Notes: a model not told the origin generated them from the letters alone. A stretch of DNA of 64,000 nucleotides from JAFMDF01 sp965277445 (GCA_965277445.1 CBDICY010000032.1:992001-1056000); one strand, 5' to 3'; numbered from the stretch's first letter, positions 1-9,497 are shown. Numbers and translations: made by a program.

Positions 1-1122
1 GGGTATAAAGTTTTTGGTGGTACTTCCTTTTACCAAAGAAAAGAGGTGAAAGATTTAATTGGCTATTTGCGTTTAGCAGTCAATCCACAAGATGAAGAAG
101 CGTTGAAACGGGTGATTAATTATCCTAAGAGAGGCATTGGAAATACGACTCTTGAAAAGATTAGTACCAAAGCAGGAGAGAATGAGGTCAATATGTGGGA
201 GGCAATGGATTACGTGGAATTGCCTGCGGGAACGATGAAAAAATTAAAGGCTTTCAAAAAAATGATTGGTGCTTTTATTGATCGTGCAAAAACCGTAGAT
301 GCCTATGATTTGGCAGCTTATGCTGCTCGACAATCAGGTTTGATTGCGACCTTAAAAGCAGATACTTCCGTTGAAGGTTTAAGTCGTTTGGAAAACGTTA
401 CTTCTTTATTGGATGGTATTAAAGAATTTGTAGAAAATGACGAAGTAGAAGAAGGGCAAGAATTAACAACAGATAAATCACTAGCCAGTTATATTCAGAA
501 TATTGCTTTGCATACCAACCAAGACGAAGAGGAAGAAGGCAATCACATTACTTTGATGTCTACACACTCTGCAAAGGGGCTGGAGTTTAAATCTGTTTTT
601 GTCGTAGGTTTAGAAGAAAACTTATTCCCTTCTTTTATGGCGATGAAAACACCTCAAGGCATCGAAGAAGAACGCCGTTTGTTTTATGTAGCGATTACTA
701 GAGCAGAAGAACTATTAACTTTATCCTTTGCGAATAGCCGTTATCGACATGGCAAACATAGCAATAATTCCCCAAGTCGATTTTTAAATGAAATTCCTTT
801 AGATAATATGGATAGTGGTTTTAGCTTGTCAAAACCAAAAACGGGAACGGCTGTTCGACCACAGCGTTCTGGCGTTGCAGGTAATTTTAAGCAAGCTCGA
901 ACGCAGGCTAAGCTATCTATTAATGTGGCAGATTTTAAACCAAGTCCAAGTAGTGCGATTCAGGAAGGTCAAAAGGTGTTACATTTGAAGTTTGGAGAAG
1001 GAGTAGTCGAACAAGTAGATGGACGAAATGATAAAAAAGTGGCAACGATTAATTTTCCGCAAATTGATAATCCAAAACGTCGCTTGATGTTGAAGTTTGC
1101 TAAGTTGCAGATTATGGAATAG
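1..1122 (+). CDS. pcrA: ATP-dependent DNA helicase, UvrD/PcrA family, 3' part (5' end outside window)
   Basis: This is the C-terminal ~373 residues of a superfamily 1A 3'-5' DNA helicase of the UvrD/PcrA type, used in repair and removal of replication blocks. The frame is open from base 1; the GTG at 46 is only an internal valine, because the codons before it encode the conserved GGTSFYQRKEVKD block. Later come NPQDEEALKRVINYP, motif V (STHSAKGLEF) and motif VI (EEERRLFYVAITRAEE), which are the ATP-coupling motifs of helicase domain 2. The last ~55 residues (from IQEGQKVLHLKFGEGVV) form the small Tudor-like tail typical of PcrA. The Walker A motif lies upstream of the window. The family call is secure; PcrA versus UvrD is a naming choice. 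Confidence 0.93.
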   Translation, partial: GYKVFGGTSFYQRKEVKDLIGYLRLAVNPQDEEALKRVINYPKRGIGNTTLEKISTKAGENEVNMWEAMDYVELPAGTMKKLKAFKKMIGAFIDRAKTVDAYDLAAYAARQSGLIATLKADTSVEGLSRLENVTSLLDGIKEFVENDEVEEGQELTTDKSLASYIQNIALHTNQDEEEEGNHITLMSTHSAKGLEFKSVFVVGLEENLFPSFMAMKTPQGIEEERRLFYVAITRAEELLTLSFANSRYRHGKHSNNSPSRFLNEIPLDNMDSGFSLSKPKTGTAVRPQRSGVAGNFKQARTQAKLSINVADFKPSPSSAIQEGQKVLHLKFGEGVVEQVDGRNDKKVATINFPQIDNPKRRLMLKFAKLQIME

Positions 1123-1385
1123 CGGGTGAACGGTAAAAGGGTTTACGGTACACGGTTAGTTTCCATTTTCTAATTTTTTATTCAATCTCAATTTCAATAT
1201 CAACCCCAAGTGATTTCATTTGGTCGCTCAATATCCAGTTGCCCAAAAAATTAGAGAAATCATTGACTTATTCGATTTTGCAGGGTTTATGAAATTGTTA
1301 TTGCTATTGGAATTGTCATTGAGATTGAAGTTTAATTGTCTATTTTTAGAACCAATCACCCCTGCCTTTTACTATGTGCCCTTTC

Positions 1386-2399
1386 TTATATTGTACTCAC
1401 CGTCCCATCTGCTATATCTTCATAAAAAGACTCAATATATTTTCGTATATTTTTTCGACTAGGTTTTGGCAATAAATCAAAATTGCTAATGTAGTCAAGC
1501 AATTCTTCCTTTTTAGATTCATAGCGTTCAAAATTCCCTTTCAACTCTTTTTGACGAACGATATGCCCTAAAAAAATCCGCTGCCGACTATTTTTTTGAT
1601 TTAAATGTTCTGCTATGCGCATATAAGAAACGCCTACTACTCCACTAAAATCGAAATCATAAGGAATTAATTCATATTTATTTGAGCCATGTACTTTCAT
1701 TGCCTTGGCATTTTTAGCAAAAGGCGTAGCACGCCAATCTACATTTCCAATCATATACTGGAACAAAGCGACATAATTGTACTGCTCAATATTAAAACTA
1801 TCAATAGGTAATTTGGGTTCGGGATGAACTTCTACGCCAATTCTATCTTCCAATTCTCCCGTATCTTCAATCAAAAAACCTGTTCGTTTTAGGCTATTCA
1901 TTTTGCCTTTACTGTCCGTATAAGTAATATTTAAATATTGAACTTCGTAACTTTTAGGGGACAAAAGATTATACATTTTATAGACCAAATATTCTCGCAG
2001 GACATTTTCTTTACTCTCTTTTTTATCATCTAAGCAATGCGTAACCACTTTATAATCATCATACTTAGCCATGCCATCTGCTTTGAGTTCTTTTTTAGAA
2101 AAATTCAGTTTGATGGTTGGAAAATCACAAACTCGTCTACGGTATTTTCCTCTTGGCTTAACTTTTATTTTTCGGGTGATTTGCTCCCCCGCTCTATTTT
2201 TGTATGTAAATGTTGCTCGTTGGTAGGACTCTCTTCTTCGGACATTAATTAAGGAATCAAGATCTGTTTCAATCGTAACATTGATAATTTCTTGGTCTTG
2301 TAACATGCTGAAAATACTTTCGGCAGGAATGCTATTTTGGGCGGATAAAGAAAAAAAAGCTAGAAAAAGCCCAATAGTTAATAGGAGCAATTGCTTCAT
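1386..2399 (-). CDS. Secreted CotH-kinase-like protein
   Basis: A 337-residue protein with a clear signal peptide (hydrophobic stretch ending SLSAQ). The body has blocks seen in CotH-like proteins of Bacteroidota: a KVKPRGKYRRRVC segment near residue 80, REYLVYKMYNLLSPKS, MIGNVDWR, and a PYDFDFSGVVG segment that resembles a catalytic Asp loop. CotH proteins have an atypical kinase fold; whether this one phosphorylates anything is unknown. A paralogue at 38409..39500 shares the same blocks in the same order (TRGNFRR, HEYLVYKLYNLVTPKS, LIGNTDWS, PYDFDHAGIVN), so both belong to one family. It stands alone, convergent with the helicase gene. The family assignment is from motif resemblance only. 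Confidence 0.6.
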   Translation of the reverse strand: MKQLLLLTIGLFLAFFSLSAQNSIPAESIFSMLQDQEIINVTIETDLDSLINVRRRESYQRATFTYKNRAGEQITRKIKVKPRGKYRRRVCDFPTIKLNFSKKELKADGMAKYDDYKVVTHCLDDKKESKENVLREYLVYKMYNLLSPKSYEVQYLNITYTDSKGKMNSLKRTGFLIEDTGELEDRIGVEVHPEPKLPIDSFNIEQYNYVALFQYMIGNVDWRATPFAKNAKAMKVHGSNKYELIPYDFDFSGVVGVSYMRIAEHLNQKNSRQRIFLGHIVRQKELKGNFERYESKKEELLDYISNFDLLPKPSRKNIRKYIESFYEDIADGTVSTI

Positions 2400-2650
2400 A
2401 ACTGAAAATGTTTGTTTTGAGGTTATGCATTATTAAGCGCATAGATAAGTTCTATGCTTCAATAAGCAAAGGTTTCTATAATTTTCGTCAGTTATTAAGC
2501 GGAATGAATTCTTAAGCTATAAATTTAAAAGCTAGTTGATTAAGTTCCAAATATTTGAACGGATAGGAAGAGAAAAAAGTACGGATAAAAACCTAAATGA
2601 CTAATTTTATCTATTCATTAAGGTATCTAATCTCGAAATGTCCGACTTGC

Positions 2651-2974
2651 CTACATATTACATTGGCAGTTTTCTAAACATTCAATAATCAAAGAAATAT
2701 CACGTTCTTTTAAAGAATACAACATTTTTCGACCTTCTCTTTTTACTGTTAAAAGTCCTTTAAAACGCATATTCTGTAAATGATGAGAGGTCAAAGACTG
2801 CTCACTATTCAACATATCGCAAATTTCAGTTACCGTTAAATAAGGATGTTGTTCTAATAAATGAACGATTCCTAATCGAGTTGGATGCCCAATCGTTTTT
2901 AAGATAAAGGCAATTCTTGTTAATTTTTCAGCTAATTCGCTATTAATCGCTTCTTTTGCTTGAATCTTATCCAT
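2651..2974 (-). CDS. ArsR/SmtB-type winged-helix regulator
   Basis: A small DNA-binding repressor of about 107 residues. KTIGHPTRLGIVHLLEQ is the typical ArsR helix, followed by the recognition region (EICDMLNSEQSLTSHHLQNM) and a beta wing (VKREGRKMLYSL). It ends with ECLENCQCNM, a cysteine-rich tail that could bind a metal or act as a thiol sensor; that is inference. I chose the ATG at 2974; a TTG at 2995 would add seven residues. The gene lies about 50 bases downstream of the GbsR-type regulator and is probably transcribed with it. No metal transporter or arsenic gene is adjacent, so the regulated genes are unknown. Confidence 0.8.
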   Translation of the reverse strand: MDKIQAKEAINSELAEKLTRIAFILKTIGHPTRLGIVHLLEQHPYLTVTEICDMLNSEQSLTSHHLQNMRFKGLLTVKREGRKMLYSLKERDISLIIECLENCQCNM

Positions 2975-3025
2975 ATCTGATTTTTTAGCGCGCAACCATC
3001 AAGTGATTAGACCGCTGATTTTAAA

Positions 3026-3526
3026 TTACCTTATCATTTTCATAAAAGTACCCACAAACCAATTGGAGTCTGCATTAATTAATCGATCCAAAGTGGAATC
3101 TACTTTATTAGAATACAATTGTAAATCTTTGATAATTTTGGCAAATTCTTCTGCGTCTTTATCTTTAGGATCGACATCACCAACGTCATTCAATAACCTT
3201 AAAATAGGTTCTAATTCTTTCTTTTTCCGTTGGATAATAATTCGCTTCACCACCTCCCACATATCTTTTTCTGCAATGAAGAATTCTTTTCGTTGCCCTG
3301 GAATTAATTCTTTATGAACCAATCCCCAATCAATTAATGCTCTAATATTCATGTTGGCATTGCCTACAGAAATTTGTAATTCCTGCTTAATTTCCATCGC
3401 ACTTAAAGGTTTTGCTGAAACCAGTAATAGTGCATGAATCTGAGCCATGGTTCGATTGATGCCCCAATTAGACCCAATAGAACCCCATGATTGAACAAAT
3501 TTATCTTTTTTTTCCTGTGCTGTCAT
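3026..3526 (-). CDS. GbsR/MarR-type transcriptional regulator
   Basis: A 166-residue winged-helix regulator. The N-terminal SWGSIGSNWGINRTMAQIHA block and the helix-turn-helix segment EIKQELQISVGNANMNIRAL are hallmarks of the GbsR branch of the MarR superfamily (choline or osmolyte repressors in Bacillus, uncharacterised in most Bacteroidota). The wing follows (LIPGQRKEFFIAEKDMWEV), then a helical C-terminal dimerisation part. It is the first gene of a short minus-strand pair with the ArsR-type gene. Two different one-component regulators in tandem with no obvious target beside them suggests they act elsewhere or on themselves. Confidence 0.82.
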   Translation of the reverse strand: MTAQEKKDKFVQSWGSIGSNWGINRTMAQIHALLLVSAKPLSAMEIKQELQISVGNANMNIRALIDWGLVHKELIPGQRKEFFIAEKDMWEVVKRIIIQRKKKELEPILRLLNDVGDVDPKDKDAEEFAKIIKDLQLYSNKVDSTLDRLINADSNWFVGTFMKMIR

Positions 3527-3759
3527 TTTTTGTAGTTAGACCTTTTCTTCGATGATCACTTATTTGAATTTAGTTTTGGTTATACCTGTTTTAAATTCAC
3601 ACGATACGGCTTAATATATCTTAATTATTACAAAGAAACAAAAATACAGGAAGTAAAAGGAAAATTTAGGGGAATGAATTGTTCCTTTATTGTAAAAACA
3701 GTCCTTATAATAAATTAGTTTCAAGTTTTGCGAGGATGTGCACTATAAATTTAGGTGAT

Positions 3760-4830
3760 TTATAAATTTGCATCCGATTTTCTTTTTTTCTTTTTGAATT
3801 CGCTTAAGTTAGTTGCAATACTAAAATGGCTTGCATTTCCACCTAAATGATAGGCGCCAAAACCAAAAGAAAATCGAAATCGCTTAATTTTCATCCCTAT
3901 CCCTCCTGAAAAACCTGCTAAACTTCTTAAGTTTCTAAGTGATAAATCTTGTTTCCTAAAATGATTATATGCAAAACGGACTCGAAAGTTCTCTTTTTTA
4001 CCAAACAAAAATTCGCCACTAAAAATTAAGTGCCGAAATAAATTGTCTATCCATTCATTACTAGTAACATCTTGCTCGCCTAGAAAAAAGGTATTTTCTT
4101 GCGAATTTGGGTTATCGTATAATAAATTCCATCGCTCTAAATGTTGAGCGGTGATAGAAAACCGAAAAGGTAAATATTTTAAACGTTTAGAAATACCAAA
4201 CAATAATTCAAAAGGAACAGCCTCTCTATTACCATCTCTGTAAGTGGCGAGCTGCCCACCAATGTTTCTAAAAACCATAGATGCCACAAATCCTTTTTCA
4301 TCAATATGATAAATGGCGGATAAGTCGGTGGTCAAGCCAAAAGAATTATAACTTTCAAATTGGGAAGTAATCGCCTTAATATTTACGCCTACATCTAATC
4401 GTTCATAAATCGACCGCCCCGCACCAATAGTGATGGCATATTCGGAAGCATCGAATTGACCATTAATATTCCCTAATTCATCTGCTAATTGGAAATCGCC
4501 ATAATTGATGTATTGTATGCCAAATAAAAAGGTTGTATTTAATTTTTTACTATGCCGTCCATATCCAGCAAACCCTTGCCCTATATCCGCTAAATGAAAA
4601 CTATGATTAAAAGTCAATTGATTGTGCATCGTATCATTCAATGCAGCAGGATTCCCCAAGGCTAAAGATAAATCATCGTCTCTAACCGTAATATGTTTCC
4701 CACCTAGCGCCGTGATTCGAGCAGAAGCTGGCAGATTAAGAAATTCATATACCTTACTACCGCCAATTTGGGCAATTGACGTATTTGAAATACTGATTAG
4801 TAGAAAAAGAAAAAGTAAAAATTTATTCAT
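3760..4830 (-). CDS. porQ: Type IX secretion system protein PorQ
   Basis: A 356-residue outer-membrane beta-barrel protein of the PorV/PorQ (FadL-like) family. It has a signal peptide ending SIAQ, then the diagnostic N-terminus VYEFLNLPASARITALGG and the DDDLSLALGNPAALN segment. The rest alternates polar and aromatic residues as expected for a barrel. PorQ is a component of the type IX secretion machinery in Porphyromonas and relatives, working at the outer membrane with the attachment complex for cargo with a C-terminal sorting domain. Two such cargo proteins are in this window (6065..7741 and 52567..59565). The gene stands alone on the minus strand. PorQ rather than PorV is chosen from the N-terminal block and length. 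Confidence 0.85.
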   Translation of the reverse strand: MNKFLLFLFLLISISNTSIAQIGGSKVYEFLNLPASARITALGGKHITVRDDDLSLALGNPAALNDTMHNQLTFNHSFHLADIGQGFAGYGRHSKKLNTTFLFGIQYINYGDFQLADELGNINGQFDASEYAITIGAGRSIYERLDVGVNIKAITSQFESYNSFGLTTDLSAIYHIDEKGFVASMVFRNIGGQLATYRDGNREAVPFELLFGISKRLKYLPFRFSITAQHLERWNLLYDNPNSQENTFFLGEQDVTSNEWIDNLFRHLIFSGEFLFGKKENFRVRFAYNHFRKQDLSLRNLRSLAGFSGGIGMKIKRFRFSFGFGAYHLGGNASHFSIATNLSEFKKKKRKSDANL

Positions 4831-4851
4831 TAGACTTGATTCGAGTTGCGG

Positions 4852-4977
4852 GTTGCGAGTTACAGGTTATATACGATTTTATTTAAAATTTGACTATCTC
4901 CTATTCAAATCCTCTATTTTCAAGCATCATTTATTCAAGAATTAATCCTAATTTCTATTCAATCCGTAACTCGTAAC
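4852..4977. repeat. Inverted repeat in the porQ upstream spacer
   Basis: A 12-base arm (GTTGCGAGTTAC, 4852-4863) faces a near-perfect complement at 4966-4977. It sits just upstream of porQ. The left side also contains GTTGCGGGTTGCGAG, a 15-mer that recurs in inverse orientation in the spacer at 37098-37225, so it belongs to a dispersed repeat family rather than being a porQ-specific operator. Confidence 0.6.
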
Positions 4978-5049
4978 AATACTGATTTATATCAATATTT
5001 TTTATTTAAGTAGGCATTCTAATTTTTGGTAAAGTTACGAATCAACTTC

Positions 5050-5667
5050 TTATATCTTCGACTCATTTGCTTCTTTCGTCCAACTAGTTAGACAAATTCC
5101 TTTATTACAATTCATCTTTTTAATAAGTTCTCCGTGTTCGTCAAAGAGTTTTAGTTCTCCGTGTTCATTATCCCCTTCTAAATACTTGCCAGCAGTTTTA
5201 GTTTTGCCATTTTTATAATATTCCACAAAAGGGCCATTTTCTTCATTCTCCACAAAAGTAACAATCTCCATGAGTTCTCCACTATCATAATAGCGTTTCC
5301 ACTCCCCATCCATTTTTCCATTAATATATTTACCCGTCAATTCTAATTGTTTATTTTCATAAAAAGCTTGAAAGTCGCCTGTAAAAATACCATTTTCATA
5401 AAATTCGATGGCTTGAATTGCTCCATTTTCGTGATATAAAGTACGTTCTCCTTGCAATTGTCCGTTTTTGTAAAAAGCAGTTTCTAGTAATTGTCCATTA
5501 TCGTCAAACAGTTCGCTTTTTCCCTCTTTCTGGGTAGTTGCTACATTTTGCACATAGCGTTCTATAATTACGCCCGCTTCGTTTTGTACTTCAATCGTTT
5601 TTGTTTTAGAAGAACAGGCAGCCAATGTCATTCCTATAATAAAAAAGCAAATGATATTTTTTATCAT
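5050..5667 (-). CDS. MORN-repeat lipoprotein (YwqK-like)
   Basis: A 205-residue lipoprotein: the signal sequence ends in the lipobox LAAC, giving a lipidated Cys at about residue 18. The mature part is a series of MORN-2 type repeats of about 22 residues (ELFDDNGQLLETAFYKNGQ, LYHENGAIQAIEFYENG, FYENKQLELTGKYINGK, YYDSGELMEIVTFVENE, YYKNGKTKTAGKYLEG). Such proteins are usually labelled YwqK-family antitoxins, but no toxin gene is adjacent, and in Bacteroidota they are common surface or periplasmic proteins of unknown role. The repeat fold may bind lipid, peptide or another protein. Confidence 0.8.
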   Translation of the reverse strand: MIKNIICFFIIGMTLAACSSKTKTIEVQNEAGVIIERYVQNVATTQKEGKSELFDDNGQLLETAFYKNGQLQGERTLYHENGAIQAIEFYENGIFTGDFQAFYENKQLELTGKYINGKMDGEWKRYYDSGELMEIVTFVENEENGPFVEYYKNGKTKTAGKYLEGDNEHGELKLFDEHGELIKKMNCNKGICLTSWTKEANESKI

Positions 5668-5769
5668 GATAATTACAGTTTACAAGTTTCAAACTATTTG
5701 GTCAGGATAAACCCCTTAATTCGATAGTCAGATAATAAATTGACATTTTAAATACTATTGTCGTACTAG

Positions 5770-5906
5770 AAAAATAACTTGTGAACTTTGGTAATATTAC
5801 TAATTGTATTAGAGGACGGTCGTCTGGAGACGACCAGATAGCGATTTCTAGTCTGAGACTAGAAATATCGGCAACTATCCTTTTTCAAAGTTAACAAGTT
5901 ATTTTT
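5770..5906. repeat. Nested inverted-repeat element, MITE-like
   Basis: Two 21-base arms (5770-5790 and 5886-5906) are complementary with a single mismatch and enclose 95 bases. Inside lie two perfect hairpins: GGTCGTC-TGGA-GACGACC (5818-5835) and ATTTCTAGTC-TGA-GACTAGAAAT (5844-5866). The arrangement is that of a small non-autonomous element or a folded RNA. I see no target duplication and no coding sequence. It lies in the 397-base spacer between two minus-strand genes. Confidence 0.7.
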
Positions 5907-5940
5907 TGAACTTCACTTAAGTATTTGAGCTATGAAATCC

Positions 5941-5998
5941 ATTGGGCATTAAAATCCGTTGGGAAAAAAATTAGTCCCAACGGATTTTAATACCCAAC
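5941..5998. repeat. 24-base inverted repeat
   Basis: Arms 5941-5964 and 5975-5998 are complementary over 24 bases with two mismatches, around a 10-base loop. It lies 66 bases beyond the 3' end of the lamin-tail gene on the minus strand, and could stabilise or terminate that transcript, although no U-run follows on that strand. A dispersed palindromic repeat is equally likely. Confidence 0.6.
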
Positions 5999-6064
5999 AG
6001 ATTATTATCTATTTTTATCTGATGCTCTAATAATAACGTCATTTTAATAAATGAATTATACAAT

Positions 6065-7741
6065 CTAATCCACGATTACTTTTTTAACGGATATTCCCTG
6101 ATTCGTCACTATTTTTAAAAAATAAATTCCTGTGGGCAAGTGCTGTACATTTAGTAGATTATTGGTAGAAATCAGAACTATTCGACCTTGAAGATTGAGT
6201 AGTTCCGTAGGTTGAACTAATTCTAAATCTTCAGACAATTCAATAGTCAAATTATTTTTAGTTGGATTCGGATAAATTTTAATCGCAGCATTATCCAATA
6301 CTGAAATACCAACCGTAAAAGGCATACAATCATGTAAACGACCAGGCGAAAGTCGTAATCCTAATCCAATAGCAGTATGGTGAATATAATCCGCTTCCTT
6401 TTCAATAGGGCATAAAACTAAAGATTCGTCATTACTAGCTTCCGCTCCATAATCATGTAATAAAAGAATATTCTGCAAACTATCTCTCAACATAATTCGA
6501 TCACCCATATTAGCTAAACTCAGCCGATTACTACTTGCTTTTTGTACCACAGCATTATCAAAAGTAGATCCAATTTCTCCACCACCAAATACCAAAAATA
6601 ATTGATTAGGTTGGATAATGGTACTATCTGGGATTTGGTGACGCAATAAATCCGCATCATAAATGGCTATCCCAGATAAGTCAATAGCTTCATCAGAAAC
6701 ATTTAAAAATTCTAAAAATTCATCTTGACTCGCATTTCGCACACCATCTCCATTCGCATCACCAATCAAACTATTGGGCGGATCCGCTAAAAATTCTGTT
6801 AGGATTAAACCAAATTCATTATCATCATCAAAAATGGTTAATTCAAAAGATTGGTTGATACTGATTTGATTGCTGTCAGGGGCATTCACATTAGTAATGG
6901 TGAAAATAAAAGTTTCTTGTCCTTCTATTTCAACATCATCAGCAATGGGAATACTCAATAATCGTTGACTATTCGAGTTGACTGGAAAAATAACCATCTC
7001 GGAAGTAAAACCAACTAAATCGGCAGCGTCTCCTGTACCGCCTGTTAGTTCTACTGTAAGAATTACTTGAATTGGTTTTGGGTTAATTAAATTTAGAGAC
7101 AAATCAATCTGACCATCACTTTCAATCGCTATTCCTCTATTAACTGTAAAATGAATTAAAGTGGTATCACCATTATTAAAAGGAAAAGAATTCGTCAATG
7201 TACCTGGTGAATAAGGTAAACCAAAAGCATCTGGTCTTTCTGTATGTGGTAGAAAATCACCTGTAAATTCTGGTGTTCTCACCAAAGAAGCATCAATATT
7301 CGTTTCAGCATAAGTCAAGCTATCAAGAACAATGCCTTCCTCCGTTTGTAAGATGACCGCTGATCCAGCGTTACTCAAACTTAAGCTACCACTTGAAGCT
7401 AATAAAACGGGGCTTTGACCAAATAATCCATTTGGTGTACCACCACCGAATATTACCAAAAAGGTTTTTGGTGGCATGATTAACCCATCGTCAAATTTAT
7501 GTTTGATCGTTTGGTCAATAATTAATTGGAAACCACTAAGATTTACAGGCAAGGAATCATTATTAAATAATTCAATAAATTCATCTTCTCTAGCACTTCT
7601 AATACCATCTCCATTGGCATCTCCAATTAAGCTAACTGCAACATCAGCATAAACTTCATTAATAATTATTTGACTCGTTAAATCGGTAGTAGGGAATACG
7701 AATAAAAAAAAGATTCCTAAGTAGTAGAGTGGCTTGTTCAT
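6065..7741 (-). CDS. Secreted lamin-tail-domain protein with T9SS sorting domain
   Basis: A 558-residue exported protein. After the signal peptide comes a lamin tail domain (IIINEVYADV to about residue 165), a Calx-beta-like middle segment (about 190-310), then a second lamin tail domain (from LILTEFLADPPN to about 455). Both LTD copies carry an inserted acidic loop of the type GDANGDGxR, which looks like a calcium-binding DxNxDG site. The last ~75 residues (from IKIYPNPTKNNLTIEL) are a T9SS type A sorting domain ending in KKVIVD, so the product should be exported by the type IX system and attached to the cell surface. Secreted LTD proteins often accompany nucleases or adhesion proteins, but no catalytic domain is visible here. 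Confidence 0.85.
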   Translation of the reverse strand: MNKPLYYLGIFFLFVFPTTDLTSQIIINEVYADVAVSLIGDANGDGIRSAREDEFIELFNNDSLPVNLSGFQLIIDQTIKHKFDDGLIMPPKTFLVIFGGGTPNGLFGQSPVLLASSGSLSLSNAGSAVILQTEEGIVLDSLTYAETNIDASLVRTPEFTGDFLPHTERPDAFGLPYSPGTLTNSFPFNNGDTTLIHFTVNRGIAIESDGQIDLSLNLINPKPIQVILTVELTGGTGDAADLVGFTSEMVIFPVNSNSQRLLSIPIADDVEIEGQETFIFTITNVNAPDSNQISINQSFELTIFDDDNEFGLILTEFLADPPNSLIGDANGDGVRNASQDEFLEFLNVSDEAIDLSGIAIYDADLLRHQIPDSTIIQPNQLFLVFGGGEIGSTFDNAVVQKASSNRLSLANMGDRIMLRDSLQNILLLHDYGAEASNDESLVLCPIEKEADYIHHTAIGLGLRLSPGRLHDCMPFTVGISVLDNAAIKIYPNPTKNNLTIELSEDLELVQPTELLNLQGRIVLISTNNLLNVQHLPTGIYFLKIVTNQGISVKKVIVD

Positions 7742-7977
7742 TGGTTAAATTGTTTGTTAACAAAGGTCGAAATAGGTAAATATCCTGTTAAATGTAGTGC
7801 AAAAAATATTAATTTAATAAAAATGTCATAGTTCTTCGCTCTAATTGGTAGTGATACCCCTTATATTTCCTTATTTTTGGGTGATTTTGTAATATTATCA
7901 GCAATGCTCACTACAAATTACAAAGTGATTAAACGAGAATGTTGTTGAAAACTTATAGCTCGCAATTTAAATAGATA

Positions 7978-9048
7978 ATGAGTCAAGACGAATCTCAGAA
8001 AAAAGGGCAGTTAGCCAAAATAATTTTAACGCTTACGTTTGTAGGGGTATTGGTGGCAACAATTTTAGGCTATCAAAAATATCAAGAAATTTTTGGCGTA
8101 GGTGTCCCAAAAGCAATAGGGGAAACAACTATTGAAATTCCTACTAATACTTCTTTTGAGGAAGTAGTGGATATTTTAAAAAATAAAAACTTGGTTGCCC
8201 ATGAAAAAGCATTTCGTTGGGTTGCTGAAAAAATGAAATATCCTCGGAATCCGATGCGTTCTGGTAAATTCAAAATTCAACCAGGATGGAGTAATTATGA
8301 ATTAATTCAGCATTTAAGAGGTGGTAAGCAAGAGACCGTTAAATTGGTATTTAATAGTGCTTGGACGGTCAAAAATGTAGCAGCAAAAGTGGCACAATTT
8401 ATAGAACCCGATTCAAGTGATTTAGCCACTCTATTTATGAATGAGCAATTTATTGCAGATTTAGGATTTACCCCTGCGACCTTAATGTCTCTATTCATTC
8501 CGAATACCTATGACTTTTTCTGGAATACCAGTCCTGCCAAATTTATGGAGCGCATGAAAAAAGAGCATGCTTCTTTTTGGGCAAAAAATAATCGAGCAGC
8601 AAAGGCAAAACAATTAGAATTAACACCAGAAGAAGTTTATATATTAGCATCTATTGTAGAACGAGAAACTTTACAAAATGGAGAAAAAAAGCGCATGGCT
8701 GGTGTTTATTATAATCGTTTAAAAACGAAAGGTTGGCGTTTAGAAGCAGACCCAACGGTAAAATTCGCTATCGGTGATTTTGCCTTGCGCCGAATTTTAA
8801 ATAAGCATCTGGCGTACGATTCTCCTTACAATACTTATAAATATGGTGGCTTGCCGCCAGGACCAATTAGTATGGCTTCTATTGCGAGTATTGATGCGGT
8901 GTTGAATGTGGAAAGTCATGATTATATGTTTTTCTGTGCGAAGGGAGATGGAAGTGGTTATCATAATTTTGCTAAATCTCTTAAGCAGCATAATCGCAAT
9001 GCGGCTATTTATCGGGCGAATATGCGGAAGAGTGGAGCTTGGGATTAA
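7978..9048 (+). CDS. mltG: Endolytic murein transglycosylase MltG
   Basis: A 356-residue inner-membrane lytic transglycosylase that cuts nascent glycan strands inside the chain and is thought to set their length. It has one N-terminal membrane helix (about residues 12-32), a LysM-like region, then the YceG/MltG catalytic domain. The catalytic Glu lies in ILASIVERET, followed by the family blocks MAGVYYNRL, LEADPTVKFAIG and YDSPYNTYKYGGLPPGPI. Length matches the family. The ATG start follows an AT-rich spacer with no clear Shine-Dalgarno site, as is normal in this phylum. lptC follows about 650 bases downstream, so both neighbours act on the envelope. Confidence 0.93.
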   Translation: MSQDESQKKGQLAKIILTLTFVGVLVATILGYQKYQEIFGVGVPKAIGETTIEIPTNTSFEEVVDILKNKNLVAHEKAFRWVAEKMKYPRNPMRSGKFKIQPGWSNYELIQHLRGGKQETVKLVFNSAWTVKNVAAKVAQFIEPDSSDLATLFMNEQFIADLGFTPATLMSLFIPNTYDFFWNTSPAKFMERMKKEHASFWAKNNRAAKAKQLELTPEEVYILASIVERETLQNGEKKRMAGVYYNRLKTKGWRLEADPTVKFAIGDFALRRILNKHLAYDSPYNTYKYGGLPPGPISMASIASIDAVLNVESHDYMFFCAKGDGSGYHNFAKSLKQHNRNAAIYRANMRKSGAWD

Positions 9049-9317
9049 CCTACATGATGAGCAAGCAAAAAAGTCCCAGAGGACTGTTTTGTGAAGTGAA
9101 CCGTTTACGGGTGGGTTGCAAAGTGAGTAAACCGCAACGGACGGGATAGCTCAGGATAGACGAATTAGGAGGATTGGAAAACGGATTCAAACGGGTTTAA
9201 CAGATTAAAACGGATTTTTCTGTAGTGTCAAGCTGCGCTTCGTGAACTCATAATTAGCTATTAAATGTATACCAAAAGAAATAATATACTACCTACTTCT
9301 TTTTCCTCTTGGACAGG

Positions 9318-9497
9318 GCTATTAAGTTCTATTTGGCAAATTTTTAGTATTAAATTTTCACACAGAGTTTCAGCATTTGCAAGATTTTCTTCCCCTTTGA
9401 AGGTGGAGCTGTTAAGTTCTGTTTTGCAAATTTTTAGCGTTAATTTTTTTGCACAGATTTCCAAAATTTGCAGAATTTTCTCCCCCTTTGAAGGGGG
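9318..9497. repeat. Two-copy 90-base tandem repeat upstream of lptC
   Basis: Two imperfect copies of about 90 bases, 9318-9407 and 9408-9497. Each begins GCT(A/G)TTAAGTTCT, continues with GCAAATTTTTAG and ends in CCCCTTTGAAGG. The second copy runs directly into the G/C-rich inverted repeat that starts at 9481. The frame is open on both strands here, which creates artificial long ORFs. Confidence 0.75.

Noticed and set aside
1220..1462. 80-codon plus-strand ORF after the helicase gene
   Set aside because: It overlaps the 3' end of the CotH-like gene and consists of AT-rich repeat DNA without a domain.
5050..5667. MORN lipoprotein as half of a toxin-antitoxin pair
   Set aside because: The YwqK antitoxin label is only a database name; the protein is exported and no toxin gene is adjacent.
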